Assembly: GCA_020633315.1 (NCBI GenBank)
Contig: JACKDV010000009.1
Span: forward strand, 233,465-297,464
Reading direction: 5' to 3'
Length of the DNA: 64,000 nt
DNA from: Myxococcales bacterium
GTDB lineage: Bacteria; Myxococcota_A; Polyangia; Nannocystales; Nannocystaceae
Every line of letters begins with the position of its first letter. The first letter of the stretch is position 1. Shown here piece by piece: positions 22,758 to 31,520 of this stretch. The notes below the pieces were generated by a model. It made no database searches and had not been told where the DNA came from. It saw nothing but the letters and a program-made list of their open reading frames with translations. The position numbers and the translations under genes are program-made.

Positions 22758-22919
22758 GTGGACTCGAGCCCCACGCAAGTCCCGCAGTCGCAGCCCGGGT
22801 GGCCCGCGCACTGGCAGCTCGGGCTGAGCCTGGCGCCCGCGGTGGGGGCGATCGTGCTCGGGGTGATCGCGGGCCTGGCCCCCGCGGCCGAGCACGGGGG
22901 GTGCACGCCTGGTGGGTGA
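22758..22919 (+). CDS. Possible small membrane protein
   Basis: A 53-codon frame starting with GTG after a purine run (aggggggg, 22744-22750). The product has a polar N-terminus (DSSPTQVPQSQPGWPAHWQLG), one hydrophobic segment (LSLAPAVGAIVLGVIAGLA) and a short tail with one Cys. Composition is unlike random reading of this GC-rich DNA, but no homologue is known to me. It lies in the 383-bp gap between two minus-strand genes; nothing else is seen there. Confidence 0.4.
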   Translation: MDSSPTQVPQSQPGWPAHWQLGLSLAPAVGAIVLGVIAGLAPAAEHGGCTPGG

Positions 22920-22932
22920 CGGTGCCCCCGGG

Positions 22933-24258
22933 CTAGGACCCTCCGACGATCGCATCCGTGCCGCGGATGGGGATCACCTCGTCGCGATCCTCGGGCGTCG
23001 AGCCTACCCTTACCGGGGCGGGGTCGTCCGCGCCCACGTCCACCACGTTGTGCTCGACGGTGATCCGCCGCTGGGCCAGGGCCGCCGCGGGCTCGAGCTC
23101 CCCCCGCAGGGGCCGGCCCACGCCGATCTGGAAGCCGCGGTTGTCGACCAGCACGTTGTCGCGGATCACCACGTCCTCCAGGTTGCCCGAGTAGAGGTAG
23201 ATGCCGCCGGTGATCCAGTAGTAGCGCTCGCCCTCCTCGGGCGGGCCGTGGCCGTTGTGGCGGATCTCGTTGTGCTCGATGGCGATGCGGCGGCGCGGCC
23301 CGTCGCCCCAGCGCGAGAAGTACAGCCCGGTGCCGAGGTTGTCGTGGATCCGGTTGTGGTGCACCTGCACGTCCTCCACCGCCGGTCCGTTCTCCACCGA
23401 GAGCACGACGCCCGCGCCCTCGCAGTCGTGCACCTCGTTGTGGGCCAGCTCCACGTGGCGCAGGGGGGCGAACCACCCATCCACGTACAGGCCCTGCCGC
23501 GCCATGTGGTGCACGTGGTTGCCGTGCACCGAGCCGTGGCGGCTGGCCTCCTTGACGTCGATGCCCTCCTTGCCGCCGTCGTGCACGTGGTTGTGGGCGA
23601 CCTCGAAATGCTCGGTGCTGGCGACGGTGATCGCCTCGTGGGGCGGCACGGCGCGCGCGGGGAACCAGCTCGGCCCGGCCTCGCGGAGGTTGGCCCCCAC
23701 CACGGTGTTGCCCTCGATCCGCACGTGCCTCGAGCCCCACACCGCGATGCCCGAGCCGAAGGTGGACTCGGTGGCGTTGCCCCGCAGCTCCACGTGCTCG
23801 GCCCGGCGCAGGGTGAAGCCGGCCATCCGCGAGTCGCGGACGGTGATGCCCTGGATCCGCAGGTAGGCCACGTCCTCGAGCTGGATCGCGCCCTGGTCGT
23901 GGGGGAAGGGCGGGCCCCCGCGGGGCGGCGGCACCTCGATCGACGAGGCGTCGAGCACCACCGACTCGCCGGGGTACGCGGCGTAGACGATCCATGCGCC
24001 CTCGGTGCCGGAGCGGCGCGGGCGGATCGCGGTGCGCAGCGAGTAGGTGCCGCCGCGGATCAGCACGCGGTCACCCGGGCCCGCGCGGCGGGCAGCATGC
24101 TCCAGGGTGGCCCAGGGGCGCTCGGCCGTGCCGGGACCGCGGTCGTCTCCCCCGGGCGCGACCACGTGGGTGCTGGGCTCGGCCACGCTCGGCGCGGCGG
24201 CGGGGCAGCCCGCGAGCACCAGCCCGCCCCACAGCAGCGCCCGCGCGTCCCGGAGCAT
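22933..24258 (-). CDS. Right-handed beta-helix lipoprotein
   Basis: A 441-residue lipoprotein. The short signal peptide ends L-V-L-A-G-C. The start of the mature protein has the pattern TERPWATLEHAARRAGPGDRVLIRGGTY common to surface beta-helix proteins (DUF1565/PbH1). From ~120 there are many coil repeats with N-x-V/I-H motifs (EGNTVVG, AHNHVHDGGKEGIDVKE, HGNHVHHMARQGLYVDG, HNRIHDNLGTGLYFSR, RDNVLVDNRGFQIG), typical of parallel beta-helices of polysaccharide lyases. Enzyme activity is possible but no catalytic set can be picked. TACCAT stands 6 nt before the ATG (complement of 24265-24270). Confidence 0.85.
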   Translation of the reverse strand: MLRDARALLWGGLVLAGCPAAAPSVAEPSTHVVAPGGDDRGPGTAERPWATLEHAARRAGPGDRVLIRGGTYSLRTAIRPRRSGTEGAWIVYAAYPGESVVLDASSIEVPPPRGGPPFPHDQGAIQLEDVAYLRIQGITVRDSRMAGFTLRRAEHVELRGNATESTFGSGIAVWGSRHVRIEGNTVVGANLREAGPSWFPARAVPPHEAITVASTEHFEVAHNHVHDGGKEGIDVKEASRHGSVHGNHVHHMARQGLYVDGWFAPLRHVELAHNEVHDCEGAGVVLSVENGPAVEDVQVHHNRIHDNLGTGLYFSRWGDGPRRRIAIEHNEIRHNGHGPPEEGERYYWITGGIYLYSGNLEDVVIRDNVLVDNRGFQIGVGRPLRGELEPAAALAQRRITVEHNVVDVGADDPAPVRVGSTPEDRDEVIPIRGTDAIVGGS

Positions 24259-24360
24259 CCGCGGATGGTAGCGCAGCCGTGGGCTCCGGCGTCGCGCTCG
24301 TGGTCGCGGGCTCGCTCGCTCCCGCGCGGCGTGGATCAAGGAGGGCAGGCGCGCCCGCTC

Positions 24361-24993
24361 TCAGCACTCGCCGCGCTTGGCGTAGCGTTGGCCGGGGCAG
24401 CTCCCCGAGCCGGTGAAGGTCTGGCCGTCGCAGCCGCAGTAGCTGGCGACGTCCTGCGTGCACATGCGGGTCTTGGATGCGCAGGTGCCCGGCTGGTCGT
24501 CGGTGCAGCCCTTGCCCTCGCACACGCCACCCTTGCACTCGTTGGCGCGCAGGCAGGGCTGGCCGTCGTCCTTGCTGGGCGCGGGGCTCGGGCTCGCGCC
24601 CTCGCAGGGAGCCTTGGCGGCGTAGCGACGACCGGGGCAGCTCCCCGAGGCGCGGAAGGTCTGGCCGTCGCAGCCGCAGTAGGCCTGCGAGTCGCGGGTG
24701 CACATGCGCTCGCTCGGGGCACAGGTGCCGGGCTGGTCGTCGGTGCAGCCCAGCCCCTCGCACACGCGGCCGTCGCCGCAGTCGGCATCGCTCAGGCAGC
24801 CACCGGCCGGTGGGCTGCCGTCATCGCCTCCGCCCTCGTTCGCGCCCACCGGGCCGCCCGGATCGAGCGCGCCCCCGGGCACGCTGGGCCCGTCGTCCGC
24901 GGGCGGCCCGTCGGTTCCGCCGTCTTGGGGACGAGGGCAGGCCACGATGGCGGTGACGGCGAGCAGGACGGCGATGGGGGCGAGGCGGGGCAT
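24361..24993 (-). CDS. Lipoprotein with two Kazal-like Cys-rich repeats
   Basis: A 210-residue lipoprotein (signal ending A-I-V-A-C-P). A Gly/Pro/Asp linker to ~65 is followed by two tandem modules of 80 residues each. Each runs C-x-x-x-x-x-C-x-x-G-x-V-C-E-G-x-G-C-T-D-D-Q-P-G-T-C, then R-M-C-T-x-D, then Y-C-G-C-D-G-Q-T-F, then S-C-P-G-x-R-Y. The YCGCDGQTF core looks like Kazal-type protease-inhibitor domains, but the cysteine spacing is longer than in classical Kazal. The DNA repeats are nearly identical over long parts, with a 240-bp period, so the duplication is recent. Possibly a surface protease inhibitor; inference. Confidence 0.78.
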   Translation of the reverse strand: MPRLAPIAVLLAVTAIVACPRPQDGGTDGPPADDGPSVPGGALDPGGPVGANEGGGDDGSPPAGGCLSDADCGDGRVCEGLGCTDDQPGTCAPSERMCTRDSQAYCGCDGQTFRASGSCPGRRYAAKAPCEGASPSPAPSKDDGQPCLRANECKGGVCEGKGCTDDQPGTCASKTRMCTQDVASYCGCDGQTFTGSGSCPGQRYAKRGEC

Positions 24994-25018
24994 AGGGCGG
25001 GCCCTTGGGGGGAGGGGC

Positions 25019-26410
25019 TCAGGCGTCGGAGAGGATCACGCTCACGCCACCCGAGCCGAGGTTGGCGGTGACCAGATCGAGCAGGCCGTCGCCGTTGAGG
25101 TCGGCGGCCGCGATGTCGTCGGGATTCATGCCCACGCTGATCTCGGGGCCGGCCGTCAGCGTGGCGCCGCCGCCCAGCAGCAGGCGCACCACTCCGTCGG
25201 AGCAGGCCGCGGCCACGTCGGTGTCGCCGTCGAGATCGAGGTCGGCCGCGACCAGGGCCTGCGGGCCCCCGGCCACCCCGAAGGGGAGCTGACCGCCGAA
25301 GTCGCCCAGGCCGTTGCCCAGGCGCACGGTCACGTTGCCGCCGGGGTTGGTCACGATCGCATCGGCCAGGCCGTCGCCGTTGACGTCGCCCGCGGCCACG
25401 TCGGAGGGGCTGGCTCCCGCCGACGAGCTGGTGGCCCCGCCGAGCTGACCGAAGCCGTTGCCCAGCAGCACGCTCACCGTGCCCCCGGTGGCGTCGGAGG
25501 TGACCACGTCGGGGATCCCGTTGCCGGAGAAGTCCACGGTGTGGATCCCCGAGGGGCCGGCCCCGGTGCCGAAGGTAGTGGTGGGCAGGAACCCGCCCAT
25601 GTCCAGGCGCAGCACGTGCACCAGCGACATGGTGCTCTCGGTGACGAGCACGTCGGGGTCGCCGTCGTTCTCGAGGTCGGCCACGGCGAGGTCGGTGAAG
25701 GTCAGCGGCGCCACGCCCAGGACGGTGGACAGGGCGGCCCCGAAGTCGCCCGTGCCCGTGCCCGGCAGCACCGTCACGTCGAGCGAGCTCAGGTTCACGG
25801 TCACCACGTCGAGGTTGCCGTCGCCGGTGAAATCGCCGGTGCCGATCGCGACCGGCCCCGTGCCCGCGCCGAAGGGGGTCTGCACGCCGAAGTCACCGGT
25901 GCCGTCGCCCAGGCGGATGCTGACCGTGTTGGCGTCGCGGTTGGCCGCGACCAGGTCGAGCGCCGGGTCGGCGTCGAAGTTGGCCAGCGCCACCGCGATC
26001 GTGCCCGCCCCCATGGCGAAGGGCGTGGCGGTGCCCAGGCACAGATCGCCGGGCTCGGCCATCCCGTTGCCGCACTCCTGCTCCACGCCCGCGGTGGTGG
26101 TGTCCTCGCCCTCGGTGGTCGAGCCGCCCGGATCCTGGCAGGTGCCGCCCTCGCAGCTCAGGCCGCCCGAGCAGCTCCCGTCGGGCAGGCAGGCGCAGGC
26201 CAGCTCGCCCGGGACACAGCCGGTGGTGTCCGTGACGGCGCCCTCGGTGGTCGAGGCTCCGTCCCCGGTGGCGGGGGGCTCGGTGTCGTTGCCGGTCTCG
26301 CTCGCCGAGGTGAAGGTCACCGCATTGGTGTCGTCCTCGCCTCCGCCGGGGCAGCCCGCGAGCAACACGGCCGCGCTCGCAAGGCTCGCACGCAGGTAGG
26401 TCAAGCGCAT
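25019..26410 (-). CDS. FG-GAP/VCBS-repeat lipoprotein
   Basis: A 463-residue lipoprotein. Signal peptide with L-L-A-G-C, a Thr/Glu/Gly/Asp linker to ~70, a Cys patch (CVPGELACACLPDGSCSGGLSC) and then about seven repeats of ~45 residues of the FG-GAP/VCBS type: DFDADPALDLVAANRDANTV, DFTGDGNLDVVTVN, DLENDGDPDVLVTE, DFSGNGIPDVVTSD, DVNGDGLADAIVTN, DLDLDGDTDVAAAC, DLNGDGLLDLVTAN. The D-x-N/D-x-D-G loops should bind Ca2+; the repeats form an integrin-like beta-propeller. Probable surface adhesion or binding protein. TAACGT lies 7 nt before the ATG (complement of 26418-26423). Confidence 0.9.
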   Translation of the reverse strand: MRLTYLRASLASAAVLLAGCPGGGEDDTNAVTFTSASETGNDTEPPATGDGASTTEGAVTDTTGCVPGELACACLPDGSCSGGLSCEGGTCQDPGGSTTEGEDTTTAGVEQECGNGMAEPGDLCLGTATPFAMGAGTIAVALANFDADPALDLVAANRDANTVSIRLGDGTGDFGVQTPFGAGTGPVAIGTGDFTGDGNLDVVTVNLSSLDVTVLPGTGTGDFGAALSTVLGVAPLTFTDLAVADLENDGDPDVLVTESTMSLVHVLRLDMGGFLPTTTFGTGAGPSGIHTVDFSGNGIPDVVTSDATGGTVSVLLGNGFGQLGGATSSSAGASPSDVAAGDVNGDGLADAIVTNPGGNVTVRLGNGLGDFGGQLPFGVAGGPQALVAADLDLDGDTDVAAACSDGVVRLLLGGGATLTAGPEISVGMNPDDIAAADLNGDGLLDLVTANLGSGGVSVILSDA

Positions 26411-26597
26411 GGGCGATACGTTAGGCCACCGCTCGGTCGGGGGAAAGACGAGGGCGAGCCCGTCAGGTCACGCGCGTCCACGAGCTCGCGGGATCGAGCC
26501 GCGGTTGCCTCTCGTGCCTCGTCGGGCTAGCGTCGTTCGTCTCGTTGCGGTCCCAACGCGCGTGTCGCGTCGGCCCCGCAGCGTCACCGACCCCGCC

Positions 26598-27449
26598 ATG
26601 TGCAGGATCTTCGGGTTTCGCTCCGTCATCCAGAGCCAGGTGCACCGCAGCCTGGTCAGCGCCGACAATGCGCTCGTCCAGCAGAGCGATCGCCACCCCG
26701 ACGGCTGGGGCGTGGCCTACTACAACGCGGGGGCGCCCCACGTGATCAAGAGCGTGGCCACCGCGATGGACGACCACCTCTTCCAGCGCGTGTCCGGCAT
26801 CGTGGCCTCCGAGACCGTGCTGGCCCACCTGCGCAAGGCCACGCAGGGCAGCCTGAGCATCATCAACACCCACCCCTTCCAGTACGGGCACTGGGTGTTC
26901 GTGCACAACGGCAACCTGGCCAACTTCGCCGCGATCCGCAGCGAGCTCGTGGCTCGCGTGCCGCCGGTGCTGCGCCGCTTCATCCTCGGCGACAGCGACT
27001 CCGAGGTGCTGTTCTACCTGCTGCTGGGGCACATGGCCCAGCGTCACGAGCTGCACCGGGTGGGCTATCCGCTGGCCGACGTGGTCGCCTCGGTGCGCGA
27101 GACCGTGGCCGAGGTGATCGGCCTGACCGGCGAGCCCTGCCTCGACGACGCGGGGCCGCCCGATCGCACCTACCTCACCTTCGTGCTCACCAACGGCCGC
27201 ACCATGGTGGCGCACCAGGGCGGCAAGCAGCTCTACTACACCACCCACAAGCGCCGCTGCCCCGACCGCGGGCACTGCCCCAGCTTCGGCCCCGAGTGCG
27301 AGAAGGCCAGCGAGCGCGGCGGCTTCGTCAAGCACCTGGTGGTGGCCAGCGAGCCCCTGCAGGGCGACAACGTGTGGAACCCCCTTCGGCCCTACGAGGT
27401 GGTGGGGGTGGACTGGTCGATGAAGCTCGAGCTGAGCTCGGCCGCCTGA
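26598..27449 (+). CDS. Class II glutamine amidotransferase (YafJ-like)
   Basis: A 283-residue protein of the GATase_4 type. Cys2 (M-C-R-I-F-G-F) would be the N-terminal nucleophile after Met removal. Other landmarks: SDRHPDGWGVAYY, LAHLRKATQGSLSIINTHPF and WVFVHNGNLANF, matching the glutaminase site. There is no synthase domain, so the acceptor of the ammonia is unknown; related proteins are close to EgtC-type enzymes. An unusual CPDRGHCPSFGPEC segment near residue 220 has three Cys. The ATG at 26598 is required by the N-terminal Cys. A TAGCGT hexamer lies 64 nt upstream. Confidence 0.9.
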   Translation: MCRIFGFRSVIQSQVHRSLVSADNALVQQSDRHPDGWGVAYYNAGAPHVIKSVATAMDDHLFQRVSGIVASETVLAHLRKATQGSLSIINTHPFQYGHWVFVHNGNLANFAAIRSELVARVPPVLRRFILGDSDSEVLFYLLLGHMAQRHELHRVGYPLADVVASVRETVAEVIGLTGEPCLDDAGPPDRTYLTFVLTNGRTMVAHQGGKQLYYTTHKRRCPDRGHCPSFGPECEKASERGGFVKHLVVASEPLQGDNVWNPLRPYEVVGVDWSMKLELSSAA

Positions 27450-27513
27450 GCCTGGCCTGGGCTCGTGGGCTCGGCTCCATGCTCGCGCGGCGCTGCCGTG
27501 CCATGATGCCCGC

Positions 27514-27882
27514 GTGACCCAGCTCCATGCGCTCGGCCTCACCCTCGCCATCGAGGGAGCCGTGGGCGCGCTGCTGCTGTGGCTATGGTGGGGCCGCCGC
27601 GGGGCCAGCCTGGCGGTGGCGATCGTGGTGGTGCTCGCGTGCAGCCTGCTCACCCACCCGCTGGCGTGGCAGGCCAACCGCGTGTGGCTGCACGGCCTGC
27701 GCTTCCCCGTGCGCGCGGCCATCATCGAGGGCGCGGTGGTGCTCCTCGAGGCGGCGATCCTCCGCTACGGCCTGGCCCGGCGAGCGGGCGACGAGGCCCC
27801 GCCCTCGTGGTGGCGCTGCCTGGGGCTCAGCCTCGCCGCCAACGCGGCCTCGTTCGGCTACGGCCTGTGGAGGCTGGGGTGA
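27514..27882 (+). CDS. Small polytopic membrane protein
   Basis: A 122-residue protein with four hydrophobic helices (LTLAIEGAVGALLLWLWWG, LAVAIVVVLACSLLTHPLAW, AAIIEGAVVLLEAAILRYGLA, CLGLSLAANAASFGYGLW). Two acidic residues sit inside helices in the repeated I-E-G-A-V motif. No family recognised. GTG start at 27514, with CATGAT 6 nt upstream as a weak -10-like element. Confidence 0.7.
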   Translation: MTQLHALGLTLAIEGAVGALLLWLWWGRRGASLAVAIVVVLACSLLTHPLAWQANRVWLHGLRFPVRAAIIEGAVVLLEAAILRYGLARRAGDEAPPSWWRCLGLSLAANAASFGYGLWRLG

Positions 27883-27922
27883 GCCGCGGGCCCCGGGGGC
27901 ACGGGCGACCGGCCCCAGCTCC

Positions 27923-27954
27923 GTGATGCCGAGGCGCGGCGATCGGGGCATCAC
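27923..27954. terminator. Hairpin between convergent genes
   Basis: GTGATGCC (27923-27930) pairs with GGCATCAC (27947-27954), 8 bp, 16-nt loop. It lies 40 nt after the plus-strand membrane gene and overlaps the stop of the minus-strand gene, so it could end both transcripts. There is no clear T tract. Confidence 0.45.
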
Positions 27955-28658
27955 TCGCGGCGGCGGATCGGCGGCAGGTCGAGCTGGAGCTCGTGCGCCA
28001 GCTCGTCGAGGCTTCGCGCCGCCTCGTCGAGGTCGACCGGCTCGGGCCGCGGAGCCTCGCCCTCGCACACGAGCATCTCCTTGCCCTCGGGACGCCGGCA
28101 GCGGGCCGGGCCGCGGCATGGTCGCTCGTCGGGCCAGCGTCGATGGCCGCAGCGACACGGAGCGTCGAGCGGGAGCCGCAACGAGCAGCGCCCGGCGGCG
28201 CGGCGCCGCTGCTCCTCGTCGGCCTGTGTGCACGCGGGCTCGAAGTCGTCGTCGAGCCTCCGCACGAGCTCGTGCCACGAGCCCTGCCGCAGGCGCTGGC
28301 TCTCCTCGTGGTCGAGCGCGCGCTCCTGCGCCGTGACGTGCTCCCGGGTCGCGCCCTCGCACGCCCGCTCCACCGCGCCCAGGTGCATCCACGCTGCGAC
28401 GAGGAGCACCGCGAGCCCCCCGAGCCCCACCAGCAGCGCGATCATCCAGCCCCGCAGGCTGCGGCGGGTGGTGCTCCCCAGGCGATCGACCCGATCCCGC
28501 AGCGTGAAGTACCCGACCCAGCCGAGCACGGCGAGGCCCGCTCCCAGCAAGAGCGACACGGTGCCGATCGGCGAGGCGGTCCCCTGGATCGCCAGGATGA
28601 GGAGCCCCAGCGCCAGCGCGCCGGCGCCCGTGAGCAGCAGCGTGTGAAGCGGGCTCAC
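27951..28658 (-). CDS. Membrane protein with Cys-rich C-terminal domain
   Basis: A 235-residue protein. Three hydrophobic segments (LLLTGAGALALGLLILAIQG, TVSLLLGAGLAVLGWVGYF, MIALLVGLGGLAVLLVAAWM) are followed by a soluble region with a charged helix (THEHVTAQERALDHEESQRLRQ-type) and a Cys/Arg cluster (RCSLRLPLDAPCRCGHRRWPDERPCRGPARC) that might bind metal. Ends in DLPPIRRRE. No known family. GTG start at 28658, 10 nt after the upstream membrane gene, so probably one operon with 28669-30167. Confidence 0.65.
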   Translation of the reverse strand: MSPLHTLLLTGAGALALGLLILAIQGTASPIGTVSLLLGAGLAVLGWVGYFTLRDRVDRLGSTTRRSLRGWMIALLVGLGGLAVLLVAAWMHLGAVERACEGATREHVTAQERALDHEESQRLRQGSWHELVRRLDDDFEPACTQADEEQRRRAAGRCSLRLPLDAPCRCGHRRWPDERPCRGPARCRRPEGKEMLVCEGEAPRPEPVDLDEAARSLDELAHELQLDLPPIRRRE

Positions 28659-28668
28659 GCGTGGCTCC

Positions 28669-29691
28669 TCATGGCTCGGCTCCTCCGGTGCTGCGCTCGG
28701 GTGTGGGGCGGGTGAGGGCGGGCGAGGGGCCGAGCAGGGCCAGCAGCAGGATGGGCAGCTCGATCCACGCATGCACGGCCGCCAGCACGCCGTAGCCGCG
28801 GCGGGCCTGCGCGAAGTCGAAGGCGAAGGGGATCAGCGCGAGCGCGGTCGCGGCGAGCACCAGCGGCCACCAGCGCACGCCGGGCCAGCGCAGGCGACCG
28901 CGGGCGTCGGCGGGCAGTGAGCGCGACATGATGGCCAGCACCGCCACGTAGTGGGCGCACTGCAGGAACACGCAGGCCGAGAACAGGTGCAGGGCGAGCG
29001 AGGGATCGATGCGCCCCACCGGCAGGTAGGCCTTCATGGCCTCGTGCAGCGGGCCGTAGCCCAGCGGGCTGGCCTCGGGGGCGGCCACGCCCGTGGCGCC
29101 CACGAGCGCCCAGCCGCCGCCGCTGGCGATCACCAGCGGCACCACGGCGAACACCGCCAGGCACCACCACGCGGCGCGACGACGGCTCGCGCCGCGGCGG
29201 GCCTCGAGCACGAAGCCCACCGGGGTGAGGTTGTGCAGCACCGCGATCGCGAGCAGCCCGGCCGCGGGCGCCACCAGGATCGCGAGGGCCAGCGCTGCGG
29301 CCACCAGCCCGCCCACCGCTGCCGTCCACGGTCGGATGCGCAGCAGGCTGGGCAGCACCAGGGCCACCAGCGACAGGCCGCAGCCCAGCTCGAGCACCAC
29401 CGCCGCCGACGGGGACAGCCGCTCGACCATCGGCGCCGCGCGAGCGATCACGATCCCCGTGAGCGCCACGCCCATGGCCCGGGCCAGCGCTCGCCCCAGG
29501 CGGCGACCGAAGCGGAGGTCCACGTAGCGCAGCTCGGCCACCACGTGGGCCAGGCCGAAGGCGGCCAGGGTGAGGGTGTAGGTCGCCAGCGGCCAGGCCA
29601 CGCTGGCGAGCGCAGCCCCGGCGAGGAGCACGGGCACGGCCGGGCCCCCCAGCGACCGAGCGGGCGCGTCGTCCGAGGGGGCCCCGGGCAT
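28669..29691 (-). CDS. Polytopic membrane protein of unknown function
   Basis: A 340-residue protein with about 9-10 membrane helices. Intramembrane residues that stand out are FGLAHVVAELRYVDLRFGRR in the second helix, IAVLHNLTPVGFVLEA in the middle and FLQCAHYVAVLAIM later: His in several helices (AHVV, LHN, AHY) could bind haem or metal. The overall pattern of conserved His near helix ends recalls carotenoid-oxygenase-like (Brp/Blh) or related membrane oxidases, but this is a guess. Start ATG at 29691 shares one base with the upstream stop (TGATG), so it is coupled to the preceding gene. Confidence 0.7.
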   Translation of the reverse strand: MPGAPSDDAPARSLGGPAVPVLLAGAALASVAWPLATYTLTLAAFGLAHVVAELRYVDLRFGRRLGRALARAMGVALTGIVIARAAPMVERLSPSAAVVLELGCGLSLVALVLPSLLRIRPWTAAVGGLVAAALALAILVAPAAGLLAIAVLHNLTPVGFVLEARRGASRRRAAWWCLAVFAVVPLVIASGGGWALVGATGVAAPEASPLGYGPLHEAMKAYLPVGRIDPSLALHLFSACVFLQCAHYVAVLAIMSRSLPADARGRLRWPGVRWWPLVLAATALALIPFAFDFAQARRGYGVLAAVHAWIELPILLLALLGPSPALTRPTPERSTGGAEP

Positions 29692-30167
29692 CACCGCCGG
29701 CGACGGGCGACCAGGCCGAGCAGGCCCAGCCCGAGCAGCAGGCTCATCAGCGAGGTGGGCGTGGGCTCGACCGCGCAGCGGGTACCCTTGGCCGTGGTGG
29801 CGGGCTCGGGGCTCGTCTTGGTCTCGTCCGGTCCGCCCTTGGGCACGTCCTTGGCGTCGTCCTCGGCCGACGGCGTGGGGGCGGGCGTGGCCTCGGGCGT
29901 GGCCTCGGGCTTGGCCCCCACGATGCAGCGCACGCACTCGTACTCCCGGGTGCCGGGCGTGTCGTCGGCCTCCATGTTGGAGTAGTCGAGGCGCGAGCAG
30001 GTCTCGGCCTTGCACGCGCCCGCCTGGCCGTCCACCTCGCAGGCGTCGCCTGCCTTGCCGCAGGCCTCCTCGGCCGGATCGATGAGATCGGCGCGAGCGT
30101 CGACGGAGGCCAGCCACAGCGGGAGCGCGGCGAGCAGGAGCGAGGACCGGGGGCCGAGGAGGCGCAT
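29691..30167 (-). CDS. Secreted Cys-rich protein with C-terminal sorting signal
   Basis: A 158-residue exported protein. Signal peptide to about DARA. The mature N-terminus has a compact Cys module (EEACGKAGDACEVDGQAGAC, then CSRLDYSN and YECVRCIVG) with ~7 Cys. A Pro/Thr/Glu linker leads to C-A-V-E-P-T-P-T, a hydrophobic helix (SLMSLLLGLGLLGLVA) and R-R-R-R, a variant of MYXO-CTERM. TATCAT lies 6 nt before the ATG (complement of 30174-30179). The start of the operon with the two membrane proteins downstream. Confidence 0.75.
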   Translation of the reverse strand: MRLLGPRSSLLLAALPLWLASVDARADLIDPAEEACGKAGDACEVDGQAGACKAETCSRLDYSNMEADDTPGTREYECVRCIVGAKPEATPEATPAPTPSAEDDAKDVPKGGPDETKTSPEPATTAKGTRCAVEPTPTSLMSLLLGLGLLGLVARRRR

Positions 30168-30173
30168 GAGGGG

Positions 30174-30179
30174 ATGATA
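30174..30179 (-). promoter_or_regulatory. TATCAT -10-like element before secreted-protein operon
   Basis: TATCAT on the minus strand ends 6 nt before the ATG at 30167. Confidence 0.4.
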
Positions 30180-30215
30180 CCCCGCGACGGGAGCGACGGG
30201 GGATCGAGGGCTCGC

Positions 30216-31520
30216 CTACAGCCCGCCGAAGGGCGTGGTCGCGCCCGAGAAGCCCGGCACCGGGGCGTCCATGGCGTGGGCCAGGGCCAGCAGCACGCTG
30301 TCGTAGCTCGAGCCGCTCGCGTCGATGAGCCGCCCGGGGCTCAGCGCTCCCGCCCCGCCGCCGGCGAGGATCGCCGGGAGGTCGGCGTGCGAGTGCGACC
30401 AGCCGTCGCCCACGTCGCTGCCCATGTACACGATGCTGTTGTCGAGCAGGGTGCCGCTGCTCTCGTCCACCGCCTGCAGCAGGCCGAGGAAGTAGGCGAG
30501 CTGCTCCATGTACCACTGCACGATTCCGCGGTGCGCCGCGACGATCTCGGGCGTGTTGCCGCTGTGGCTGAGGTTGTGGTGCTTGTGGCTGCCCAGGCCC
30601 AGGAAGGTGAAGTCCTTGTTCCCGAAGCCGTAGTCCATCGAGTAGGTCACGATGCGGGTGGCGTCGCAGCGCAGCGCCAGGGCGACCACGTCGAGCATGG
30701 CCCGGGTGTGCTCGGGGAAGCTCAGGCCGGTGCCGGGGGCGGTGGCCCCGTCGGTGCAGCCGGGCTCGGTGTCGCCGTTCTGCAGCGACGCCTCCACCTC
30801 GCGCACCGCGGTGAGGTACTCGTCGAGCTTGAGCGCGTCCTCGCTGCCCAGCCGCGGCGAGATGGTGTCGATCTGATCGAGGGTGTGATCGAGGACGCTC
30901 TGCCGTCGGCGTCGGCGGGCGTCGGCCATCGCGGGGTCGCTGCCGCCGGGCACGTAGATCTGGTCGAAGGCCACCTGGGCGCTCTCGAGCGGCGCGTTGG
31001 GGGCGGTCGGCGAGGACCACGAGATGTAGGTGTTGTAGCCGGAGGGCCAGCCGGTGTCCGAGGGCGGCCCGGCCGAGTAGGGCGTGGGGCCCAGGTGCAG
31101 CGAGCGGATCGGCGTGGGCGGATCGAGCTGCTGTGCGATCACCTGGTCGATCGAGACGTCGACCTGCGGAGTGTTCTGGTCGCTGATCGGCGCGCCGGTG
31201 AGGAACGAGGCGGTGCCGCGCGAGTGATCGGGCGCGCCGCCGTAGTCCCCGTCGAGGTTGCGGAACATGGAGAGCCGGTTCTGGAAGGGCAGCAGCGCGT
31301 CGTGGGCCGAGCCCATGGTGTAGCTGCTGCCGCTGCCCCCCAGCTGCCAGTCCTGGCGCATGGTGGTGCCGTTGGGGAAGAACAGCGCCACGAAGCGCTT
31401 GGTGGCCGGGTCGCTCCCCGCTCGCGCCCCCCGGGGCAGCAGCGAGGGCAGGGCGGGCAGGCAGATGCCCACGCCGGCGGCGCGCAGGAAGGTACGACGG
31501 CTCAGGCTACGGGGCTTCAT
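30216..31520 (-). CDS. DUF1552 protein, Tat-exported
   Basis: A 434-residue protein of the DUF1552 family. The N-terminus has a twin-arginine signal (S-R-R-T-F-L-R-A-A-G). The rest shows RFVALFFPNGTTMRQDW, DHSRGTASFLTGAP, YSMDYGFGNKD, HHNLSHSG and SIVYMGSDVGDGWSHSHADLPAILAGG, which resembles the alkaline-phosphatase-like/DUF1501 fold. Genes of this family are nearly always next to DUF1592-type genes, as here: start ATG 31520 overlaps the DUF1592 stop by 4 nt (ATGA). Biochemical role unknown. Confidence 0.92.
   Translation of the reverse strand: MKPRSLSRRTFLRAAGVGICLPALPSLLPRGARAGSDPATKRFVALFFPNGTTMRQDWQLGGSGSSYTMGSAHDALLPFQNRLSMFRNLDGDYGGAPDHSRGTASFLTGAPISDQNTPQVDVSIDQVIAQQLDPPTPIRSLHLGPTPYSAGPPSDTGWPSGYNTYISWSSPTAPNAPLESAQVAFDQIYVPGGSDPAMADARRRRRQSVLDHTLDQIDTISPRLGSEDALKLDEYLTAVREVEASLQNGDTEPGCTDGATAPGTGLSFPEHTRAMLDVVALALRCDATRIVTYSMDYGFGNKDFTFLGLGSHKHHNLSHSGNTPEIVAAHRGIVQWYMEQLAYFLGLLQAVDESSGTLLDNSIVYMGSDVGDGWSHSHADLPAILAGGGAGALSPGRLIDASGSSYDSVLLALAHAMDAPVPGFSGATTPFGGL

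Noticed and set aside
24698..26530. Plus-strand frame opposite the FG-GAP lipoprotein
   Set aside because: Periodic Gly/Val/His/Asp pattern is the mirror of the FG-GAP repeats.
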